From contig JACTAT010000037.1 of assembly GCA_014526335.1 (NCBI GenBank), forward strand, positions 11,196,214 to 11,260,213: a stretch of 64,000 nucleotides of DNA. The letters run 5' to 3'. The notes under the pieces were generated by a model that had not been told where the DNA came from, made no database searches, and saw only the letters and a list, made by a program, of their open reading frames with translations. Below are positions 56,251 to 64,000 of this stretch, in pieces (within the stretch, counting starts at the first letter, position 1; the number at the start of each line of letters is the position of its first letter). Source of the stretch: Chrysaora quinquecirrha (lineage: Eukaryota; Cnidaria; Scyphozoa; Semaeostomeae; Pelagiidae). The position numbers and the translations under genes were made by a program.

Positions 56251-56748
56251 ATGAATCAGTATAAATGTGATCATTGTGAATTCTCTTCAAAGTTTAAAAG
56301 TAATGTTAAGCGACATGAACAAGAGATGCGTGAGGAGAGTAGTAAAGAGTCTGACTCAGATGATGATGAGATAGAAGCTGAAAGTGACCATGATAATGAT
56401 GAAACTGTCAACACTGAGGAGGATCTTCCTTTAGGGAATGTATGGCCTTCAATGCGTAAGGAAGTGGATGAAGATGAAAAAGACATACTTCAAGTTTTCA
56501 GACGTAAATTTTTATATAATAGAAGTTTTGAAAAGGATGCTGTTGTAACTGCAGTCATAGCAACGATGCAAAAAGCACAGAAGGAAGATGGCATGGATAT
56601 GCAAGAGGCCTTAGATTATGCTATTTAAAAAAGAAAATATCTCATCATATGTCAAGCAAAGAATGATGAAGAAGAGGAAGCTAGTCATTCTGAGAATGCT
56701 GCTGTGAATGAAGTTGTATATAATAGATTTCCATATACTAGTGTATAA
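56251..56748 (+). CDS. Small acidic protein with one degenerate C2H2 finger
   Basis: ATG at 56251. YKCDHCEFSSKFKSNVKRHE gives C-x2-C and one His; the second His of a C2H2 finger is missing. A long acidic stretch follows (residues 35-60), then a helical C-terminal domain (DAVVTAVIATMQKAQKEDGM). TAA at 56626 ends the frame, but the same frame stays open and protein-like after it (KRKYLIICQAKNDEEEEASH) to a second stop at 56746, so the first stop may be a mutation. No introns seen. Function unknown. Confidence 0.45.
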
Positions 56749-57198
56749 CTATGCTTATAAAATGTTTAGACATTATTGTTCATTAATGTACTGTTAGAAA
56801 ATAGTGTCGTTTTTCATGTGTTGTCATTCTTTGAAAACAAGGTTGTAAATCAACGACTACTGTCAATATACGGACAATGAATTGCATAAGCTTAGATAAT
56901 ACTCATAAACAATGGATAATGCATAAGCTATTAGAGATATTGCTATTGTGCATGCGCTATTTGATAAATATTCATATGAAATACATCATTCAAATCTCTA
57001 TTATTTCTTTGTTCTACATAGTAGGTCCCAGGCCTCTAGCTCTTGCCGTTATTGACATAGCTACTGCGCATGCGCAGTTGAGGGTTATATCTATATATAT
57101 TGTAGAATTACATTTTGAATCTCCATTATGGACTTGTTCTATGTACCAATTCCCAAGTCTTCAGCTAATAGTTTTATAAAAGTATGCTATTATACGTT
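56749..57198. other. No gene recognised
   Basis: AT-rich; GCATGCGC palindromes near 56952 and 57069. No family resemblance. Confidence 0.35.
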
Positions 57199-57510
57199 TC
57201 AACCAATTAGATAGCAGTTTATTCCTTTTAGATTGTGGAGGACGATTGGGATCGTGTGGCTGTTTGTTACTATATCTAGATGCTTGAAGTTGCAATATTT
57301 ACAAGCCGGTCCTCTGCATTTCCCGCCAAGCCTATTACAGAGGTTCAAACTGTGCACGCTGTAGTTTTCATCTATGATAAAGGAATGCGCTTCTTTTATT
57401 ATACTAATTGTTAATCTGTTGGTATACTCTTCTGGAATAGATATAAACATCTTGTAAATCAACAACTTCATTTTCATTAATTGAATTTAGCAACATTTCT
57501 ATATAATTAA
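57199..57510 (-). pseudogene. Chimeric fragment: Fic-like stretch joined to a polB-like stretch
   Basis: 5' part (57510-57360, minus): inverted copy of 55602-55750 (YTNRLTISIIKEAHSFIID). 3' part (57350-57199): LGGKCRGPACKYCN and HTIPIVLHNLKG, reminiscent of the exonuclease region of type-B DNA polymerases of Polinton or virus type (IPVVFHN). Too short to be sure. Stop at 57199. Confidence 0.35.
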
Positions 57511-57536
57511 ATGTAGTAATTTAAGACAACTTATCA

Positions 57537-57800
57537 TTAGAACATAAAAAATTCAGAGTCAATTAGTAGTTTTTCACCCCAATCTCCTAATGCTTTATCA
57601 TTGATTTCTTCTTTTATTTCTTCTATGAATGATGTTGCTACAGTCCTATCATGATATTTCATTAAACCATCAGCAAGTTCTTCAATAAAAATCATTAACA
57701 CAGCCATTCTTCCCCAATTTCCTTCTTTATCCATAATTGAAAAACGTCCACAAACTAGGTCTTTAGCTTCTAGCTTGGAAAAGACTTGATGTTGTTCTAC
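57537..57800 (-). pseudogene. Bcl-2-like fragment (BH1 region)
   Basis: The minus frame reads EGNWGRMAVLMIFIEELADG, with NWGR followed by a hydrophobic helix as in the BH1 motif of Bcl-2 proteins. Upstream LEAKDLVCGRFSIMD fits the preceding helix, and ALGDWGEKLLID could be a weak BH2. The ATG just before (57734) is probably internal. No BH3, BH4 or membrane anchor was found. If correct, this is part of an apoptosis regulator gene or a retrocopy; the short length leaves doubt. Confidence 0.4.
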
Positions 57801-57869
57801 TTGGGATTGATTGTCTCTCGAAAGATATAACTCCTAAATTGCGACATTCATAGTTCCTCTCCAAAGAAT

Positions 57870-58124
57870 ATTGGTAGATATCCAACAACTGACAGTGCTT
57901 TAGTGTCTCGTTTTACAATCTTGGTATTAAAGCCTGTCTAGCTAGAAAGAACACTCTTGGCCTTAGCATTACTGGATCCACCTGACATTTGCTTACACAA
58001 AACATACACAAAGTCTAATTTCTGACTGAGACTTTTCTGTTGTGATAATTGTACATCTTTCAAGAGAATTCATTTATTCAGATAATGGCTAGCAATTGAC
58101 GGCTGCCCTTTCTGTTTAGTGGCA
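57870..58124 (+). repeat. 255-bp inverted repeat, left arm
   Basis: The inverse of 58597-58851 with few mismatches (for example TTTTACAATC versus TTTTGCTATC) and no indel noted, about 97-98% identity. Contains GCAATTGACGGCTGCCCTTT. Confidence 0.95.
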
Positions 58125-58596
58125 TATGGCAAAACTTGACATCCTTTTTACGGAAAAACGATGGAGAAAAAAACAAATATGATGACAGCTTTGAATGGCA
58201 GGAAGTAGAAACGTCACATGATGCATATATGCAACTAGATTTTTTCTAGTTAATTCTCTCTGCTTCTTCACAGCATTATATATCAGGAACGCTGCTGAAA
58301 TCATCTTCGCATCTATCGAGTGGTATGACCATAGTGTTGCTTCTTCTCGATTTATATAGCTATACTGTGAAGATTCTCTTTTAAATCAGTGATTTAACAG
58401 GGACTTCCCCCATTACTCCGTCGTCTTTTGAATCTTATGTCGCCCAAGAACCTCTTTTACCTGCCACTTTGGTTTGTTACTAAATTTCATATTATAGTAA
58501 AAAACTTGATATCCGTCTTTTATGTAATCTCTTGCTTTATTTATGAATTCCCTGTCTTTCTCTCTATAACACTCTTCAAAATTTTTAAGTTTTAAA
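58125..58596 (-). other. Spacer between the inverted arms, with a possible coding remnant
   Basis: The minus strand 58591-58418 is open and protein-like (CYREKDREFINKARDYIKDG, then FSNKPKWQVKEVLGRHK) and ends in TAA. I cannot assign it. Confidence 0.3.
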
Positions 58597-58960
58597 TGCC
58601 ACTAAACAGAAAGGGCAGCCGTCAATTGCTAGCCAGTATCTGAATAAATGAATTCTCTTGAAAGATGTACAATTATCGCAACAAAAAAGTCTCAGTCAGA
58701 AATTAGACTTTGTGTATGTTTTGTGTAAGCAAATGTCAGGTGGATCCAGTAATGCTAAGGCCAAGAGTGTTCTTTCTAGCTAGACAGGCTTTAATACCAA
58801 GATAGCAAAACGAGACACTAAAGCACTGTCAGTTGTTGGATATCTACCAATAATTTATCCACCTGTTACAAAGATGTCTACAGTCTTCACCTTACTGACA
58901 AAGAATCTTAATTGTATTTGTGTATGCTAACGCTCAGATAATTAGATGGCAGAATCAAGA
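58597..58960 (+). pseudogene. 255-bp inverted repeat, right arm, within a decayed coding region
   Basis: 58597-58851 is the arm. In the plus sense it reads KQKGQPSIASQYLNK, stop, QQKSLSQKLDFVYVLCKQMS, stop, IAKRDTKALSVVGYLPII, and continues past the arm with PPVTKMSTVFTLLTKNLN. The LPII...T motif recalls uncharacterised repeated invertebrate proteins (from memory). So the repeat was copied from, or inverted within, an ORF. Confidence 0.5.
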
Positions 58961-59126
58961 AATGATGTTAAAGATGTTAAATGATGTTTAGTCTTGGTGA
59001 ATTTCACACAATAATGTCATTCTGCTGTGGTATTTCAAAGATTTCCAAGATGCAGGGCTTAAGGTATACTGTCTTTTTTTTGCACTAGTATGCAATATGA
59101 TAAAATTAACGTAGGTAGGATAATGG

Positions 59127-59260
59127 GCGTCCAACTATCACAGGCGTGTTGGCACAGTGACCCCATCAGTGATGTCATCAGATCGCGCTATAATGCGACG
59201 GTTTTTATGGATCTAGTGTGATGGTTTCTCCAACCTTGTTTTCATCTATGGAAAGTCTCT
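59127..59260 (+). mobile_element. Second copy of the SINE-like repeat
   Basis: Shares CACAGTGAC, GATGTCATCAGATCGCGCTATAATGCG, ATGGATCTAGTGTGATGG and TTTCTCCAACCTTG with 52299-52440. The TGACGTCA octamer is TGATGTCA here. Confidence 0.55.
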
Positions 59261-59377
59261 CAGAAAAGGGAAAGTCCCTCACGAAACCGGAAAGTCCCAG
59301 AAAATGGAAATGCCCCAAAGTGGGAATAACGTACATCAATCTGACTGGTTAGAACTTAGAACTCAGGCAAATTCTGG

Positions 59378-59674
59378 CTAAGATTTCTCAGCGCTGAGGG
59401 CTGCTTCTGAAAAATGATACCAGCTTGTCCATGATATAAAAAAAGTCACAACCTTTGGAATAGCTAACGTTGTTTGTGAAGCACAAAGAGACATTCTATG
59501 TGCAACGCAGTGGCTATAATAGGCTGAATGATAATGGCTTTGCATTTGCTTTTGCACACCATTGAGTTCTCTGCTCATCGCTGAGGCACAATCATAGGAC
59601 TGTCCTATTAGCCTCTCGCCACTTGTTGCTGGCTTCACTTTGTAAGCCATTTTAGATAAAAAAGACACACTCAA
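59378..59674 (-). pseudogene. hAT-type transposase fragment (ZMYM1/DUF4371-like)
   Basis: The minus frame gives LIGQSYDCASAMSRELNGVQ (the GQxYDGA..M block containing a catalytic Asp) and SAYYSHCVAHRMSL (C..H..L block), both standard in hAT-derived ZMYM1-like proteins. No other hAT domains are present nearby, so this is an isolated piece. Confidence 0.65.
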
Positions 59675-60430
59675 GACATGTATAAAACATTAACATCAGC
59701 CACTTACAGTCTCTTCCCTCTTGTGAATTATATCTGCCTTTTGATACTGCTTTTCTGTCTACCTCTGGGCAATGGCGAGTGTTAATCAGTTGGCCCAGAA
59801 ACTTTTTTCAACACCACTTCAATATGAACAGTATAAAAATCTTTTAAAACCTATTTATTGCTATATATGTTATTAAAATATTATTTCACTTCTTTCCCTA
59901 ACTCTGATGAACAGCAAGGGAGTGCCACGTTATGACAGAGGTTATGAAACGCTCAACTGTTAACAACTAGTGCATTCAGAAGATGTTTTCAGATTCCATA
60001 TTAGGATGTTAGAGACTGGGCAGGATGCCACCCATATACCTTATTAGAAAAGCTTTAGGGTGATTTCCAAACAAACTTTAGTTTTTATACCTGTGCGAGC
60101 AAGTTATCATTTGCTGTATACATTGATGAAGACAATCATGGCCAGGAACAATAATTACAGAAACGAGAAAGATGAAATCATTTCAAACTTTCGCATGGAG
60201 GTCAAGAAAGCGCTGCTGTTGATTGATGATGAAGGCTCAACAACATATGGGTATACTGCAATAGCGACCGCTGACACAAGTGGCATAACGAGGTCAGTCT
60301 TAATGTAACTATATGTTTTTCATACATAACTTTGAGATTACTAAGAGAACTACACGTTTTTTTACAAGAACACTTGGCTTCGAGTTCAGACTGCCTGTTT
60401 CTTATTTTTAAAGCAATTTTCACTAACTTG
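59675..60430. other. No gene recognised
   Basis: Lies between the hAT fragment and the 3' end of the recognisable Helitron sequence. The 82-codon plus frame at 60060 has no family resemblance. Confidence 0.35.
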
Positions 60431-60437
60431 TCACCCC

Positions 60438-63400
60438 CTACCCTTTCGCAAACATGTCCGACATGCGTTTCGGGGCAATTGATTTTTGCTGTGAACTGTT
60501 GCTTTTGGGTATCTCAAATAGTTTCGGAGAGAGCAAAACGTTTGACCCAAAATTGGCCTGGTGTTTCTTATAAAGGTTGAATGAGGTAGCACAAGGAAAA
60601 TGAAGGAGAAGTAGCCTTAATGCAAAACTTCTGCGGATCAGAAGGCTGGACTTGGTACATTCGACCAATGACCTTGTGATGACGTTGTCTTTCTCTCCAC
60701 TGCTTTGTTCTCTTGTCAAATGTATAGTGCTCAGGAATGACATGATAGAGATACTGACTCGCACACTGGTCTCTGCTGTTTAAGTGAAACAATGCAGTTA
60801 GAGTAGAGTCAGGATTCCTTTCAAAGAGCAGCGGAAATAGACTAGCTCCTGCATTGGAATGTGAACTGCTAAGCACACAATTGTGTGGCTAATGTCATGC
60901 AGTTTGTATGAGAAAATCCTAAATAGAGCTTGGTGCGGGCCAACATATCTAGCATTCAGATATTTGAGGATCTCGTCATGATCAGCAACACCCTCTCTGA
61001 GCTCCAAATGAGCTGAATCGTAGCCTTTTTGGATGTATTTGAAAATGTATTTGATACACCTTACACTGGTGCAGGACTCAACATTTGTATGACAGTTGAT
61101 TTCAGCAGAACAGCTTTATTATATGGCACAACGAATGCATCATCAATATTGTTATTGCCCACAATAGCAGTGAATTGGCATCGTCTTCTGTACAGGGGGA
61201 TAACCTTCGACTTCAAAGAATGTTTGTGCATTAATGGGCTTTGGAAAGTTTTTTGTGCATTGTGCATGTCTACCATGCACACACAGTGTGGATTATATGA
61301 ATAATTTCACCAGCCGCCCCATTCTCAAATGCCAGACGTGTTGCGCTCTTTTTGGAGCTCATCAGACATGTGTGAGAATCAAACCGGGGTTTATTGCGTG
61401 AGAAGCACAAGTGCTAATCACACGACCAGTGTGGATTCAAATCACCACAAGGCCCATGAATAATGTGTTTTTTCACCTTAGCATAGAGTTCTGGATATTG
61501 GCCTGGGTCAAGCATCTCTGCTGATACGAGCGCATCAATGTCATCAGCTGCTCTGGGCTTGTCTTCTTCAGCCAAGAAAGGAAACATGTGCATGAGGCAA
61601 GCCTATTTTCTGAAATTGGATGGTGTAGACGTAAGCGATTACATGCCCAAATATATGCCTGCGAAGTATATCATCTTTGAGCGCATGGAACTTTATCATG
61701 AAAACCCTTATGACAATGTATGCACGGTCACTTGCATTTTGATGGGGAAGAAGTTGCTGTTATGAGCCATCATGGGTTTGTGGTCATGGTAAGGAAAATG
61801 TCTCGTTTGGCATAAGTACGAACCAACATCATTGCATCTTGAAAATTCTGATGTATGTAGCGTTGGCTGCCTTTGAATGATGATGGGAGAATGATTATTC
61901 TTCCAACACTGCTGTGTGTTGCATCAGCTCGGGCTCTGACGTGGTCCATGAGTCCCTCATATTACTCTGCACGAAGTTGGGCTTGATGTGTTCTGATATA
62001 GTGCAGATCTCGCATGCATCCACCAAGTATTGTTGGAACAGAAGTCCTCCACAGTGAATTGCAGAGAAGCCATCTCTTACAGCAACACGATAAGCATAGA
62101 ACTGAGATCTTGCATTAGTTTGTTGTTCCTCTCTCTGGATTGCATTCTGATTTTTTTTCATGATGACACTATATCATTGGATACATGGTCAAAACATTAA
62201 GATAGAAATTAAGAAAAAAAATTCAAATAAAAAATTAAAAGTATTAACAAACTAACAATCAAAGTAAAGGTGGGTTTACACGATCGTTTGTTGCTAAATG
62301 TTTTTTCTATATTGGACTGGGATGCTCAACAATGATCGTGTAACATCCCTAAAACTTTGATCTTGACTGCAGTTTTTAATTCGCTTAATTGGTGAAAATG
62401 AGCCATCATTGAAGATTTTATTTTGATCTGGGGTCAGAATAAAATCGCTAGCATGATTTTTTGTCAAAGGCACCAACAATTTTCTGATGTCATTTCTAGT
62501 TCCTAGACTCTTCAATGTCGTTTCTTTCGATCAGAGCCGGCAAAGGTGTAGAGATAGCTCTTGAGACTTTTTTTTGTATTTATGTTAAGCAATAGTTCTT
62601 CTAGTTATTCTATTTAGCTCTCTATACTTTGATGTAGTTTTGATTTTTAATTGACATTATTAAATTGTTAAGCAATAGTTCTTCGAGTTATTCTATTTAG
62701 CTCTCTATACTTTGATGATATTTTGATTTTGTTCACTGACATTATTAAATTTTCAAAGAAATTCAGGTCGAAATGAAAAAATTGTCGAGTTTTGCTGAGT
62801 AATTCCGGCTCTGATGGAAAGAAATGACATTGAAGAGTCTAGGAACTAGAAATGACATTAGAAAATTGTCGGTGCCTTTCACAAAAAATGATGCGAGAGA
62901 TTTTATTCTGACCCCAGATCAAAGTAAAACTTTCAATGATGGCTCATTATCACCAATTAAGCGAATTAAAAACTGCAGTCAAGATCAAAGTTTTAGGGAT
63001 GTTAGACGATCATTGTTGAGCATCCCAGTCCAATATCGAAAAACATTTAGCAAAAAACGATAATGTAAACCCGCCTTAAGAATTGTATATTAATTAATTA
63101 ACAGTATCAGCAAGATTACTCTTTTTTTAACTATTAAGGCGTTTGTTATAAATCTCGTGCAAGACCTCCACAAACATTTTTAAAATAGATTGGTCTTCAT
63201 TTGTCATTAAATAGAAATACTTAAGTTTGATTGTTGGAATAGTTTGGAAATTTGCACAAATATCTTGTACTTTCTGGAAGAATTCTGCAAGCTCTGTGAT
63301 AAACAAAGAACATGACATCACAAAGTAAATTTCATTTTCAATTTCATCATTTTAACACTAGATTGACGTTTTTAAGTTCCTGAGAAAGTAGCCTTAGCAC

Positions 63401-64000
63401 TTGTGGATGAAGTAGCTGATTGTTAGGATTGGATGTCCTCTCAGCCAAAGCCTGACTACTGTTGATGATATACAGTTGTCCATAATAAGACCGTTCACCC
63501 TGCTGTGCATTAGTGCTGGGCCAGTTAGATGATATGCCTGTCCATTAATGGTTATCACTCTTGGTCCTCTACCAGCATGCTTGCAAACTCAGCATACCAT
63601 GATGCCATAGCAAGAGCATTGTTGTATCTCTGTATATGTTGCCTGAAATTGGTAGAGTTTGCAGAGTCACCAGAGAAAAGCTCAATGACTTGCTGGGATG
63701 GAGGAGTTATTGCTGGCAAGGCAACCTTTCCTTCATGACAACACTTTGTGAATTTGTTGGCCGTTGTTTTTTCTTGCAGGAAGTACTTTGCATGACATTT
63801 GTCGCATTCCTGGTTCATAAGGCCAATGTAGTGCTGTTCTTGGTGCTCCTGGACATGAATTGACACTGGTATTTCTGCAAGTTGTTGAAGATAGTGTGCA
63901 TCTTGTTGTTCATTGTTATCTGGAGCCTCATCTATGTGATTTTGTTGTCTTTGGATTGCACTGCGTTCCCTATGTGTTAATCTTTCTCTTCGTCCAGTAC
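60438..64000 (-). pseudogene. Helitron RepHel gene, decayed, 5' end outside the window
   Basis: Minus strand, in order. Helitron_like_N zinc region at 63866-63555 (CDKCHAKYFLQEKTTANKFT, CCHEGKVALP). INGQAYHLTGPA near 63540. FYAYRVAVRDGFSAIHCGGL, LFQQYLVDACE (62100). QDAMMLVRTYAKRDIFLTM (61840). The HUH nickase motif in IQFQKIGLPHAHVSFL, with H-A-H codons at 61585-61593. PLYRRR and FVVPYNKAVLL (61180). IKYIFKYIQKGYDSAHLELR (61040). ARYVGPHQALFRIFSYKLHD (60950). YHVIPEHYTFDKRTKQWRE (60740), VIGRMYQVQPSD and LLLLHFPCATSFN (60590). The helicase motifs are beyond or lost. Helitrons move by rolling-circle replication. Stops and frame changes between blocks and an 800-bp insertion show that it is dead. 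Confidence 0.85.
62277..63077. mobile_element. Foldback/MITE insertion with about 265-bp TIRs inside the Helitron
   Basis: Arms 62277-62540 and 62805-63077 are inverted copies; outer ends AAGGTGGGTTTACA and AAGGCGGGTTTACA. Both arms keep the same frame open in opposite strands (SLGTRNDIRKL, FILTPDQ, SPIKRIKNCSQDQSFRDV). The centre has two tandem copies of an 85-bp unit (AGCAATAGTTCTTC...TATACTTTGATG). No clear target duplication. Confidence 0.75.

Overview
This window is AT-rich, intron-bearing nuclear DNA from a eukaryote, most likely a marine invertebrate. The mix of APE-type LINEs, a Helitron, piggyBac, hAT and Ty3/gypsy elements, and several uncharacterised ORF families that I remember as multi-copy in cnidarians and molluscs, points that way. 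There is no species marker. No intact conserved housekeeping gene is visible. Almost everything recognisable is a mobile element, a gene broken by one, or tandem or inverted repeat DNA. Many open frames lack an ATG because they are exons or decayed fragments.

Layout. 1-1499 is a 99.8% identical copy of 11408-12906 and carries the last exons of an uncharacterised multi-copy gene. It is joined to a LINE fragment (1500-2055), a 151-bp satellite (2060-2960) and a decayed piggyBac transposase (3113-4969, minus). The 5' exons of the same gene family lie at 5202-5826. There the gene is split by a 5.5-kb element with terminal inverted repeats (TIRs), 5827-11372, which holds a 208-bp tandem array and a minus-strand PHD-finger gene. 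The host gene resumes in frame at 11382.

13-22 kb: a decayed coiled-coil ORF (13141-13617), a LINE ORF1 (14539-15903), a LINE with a twin-priming-like inversion (15824-17757) and a second LINE with endonuclease and RT (18337-21935). 22-28 kb: tandem repeats, a GC-rich cluster of hairpins (23603-23753), and a two-gene locus that may be intact. That locus is a four-exon Arg/Gly-rich protein (25064-26272) and a single-exon charged coiled-coil protein (26873-27352), which is paralogous to the 13-kb pseudogene.

28-38 kb: tandem repeats, a fragment resembling DUF6589, Ty3/gypsy integrase, LTR, gag and protease pieces, and a minus-strand SWIM-finger gene (35301-37868). That gene carries a MITE in its intron and an 872-bp piggyBac-type MITE inserted exactly at a TTAA in its exon. 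40-44.5 kb: a second TIR element (40216-44495) with a 6-7 bp target duplication, inverted arrays of a 161-bp subterminal repeat, and a frameshifted uncharacterised gene. 46.6-47.8 kb: a MULE-like non-autonomous element whose inverted ends are 15-bp minisatellites.

52-64 kb: SINE-like copies, an inverted pair of a coding fragment, decayed RING-H2, Fic-like, C2H2 and Bcl-2-like fragments, a 255-bp inverted repeat, a hAT fragment, and a decayed minus-strand Helitron RepHel gene (60438-64000) carrying a foldback insertion. The best candidates for something undescribed are the two TIR elements at 5.8-11.4 kb and 40.2-44.5 kb, whose internal genes are not recognisable classical transposases, and the two-gene locus at 25-27.4 kb.
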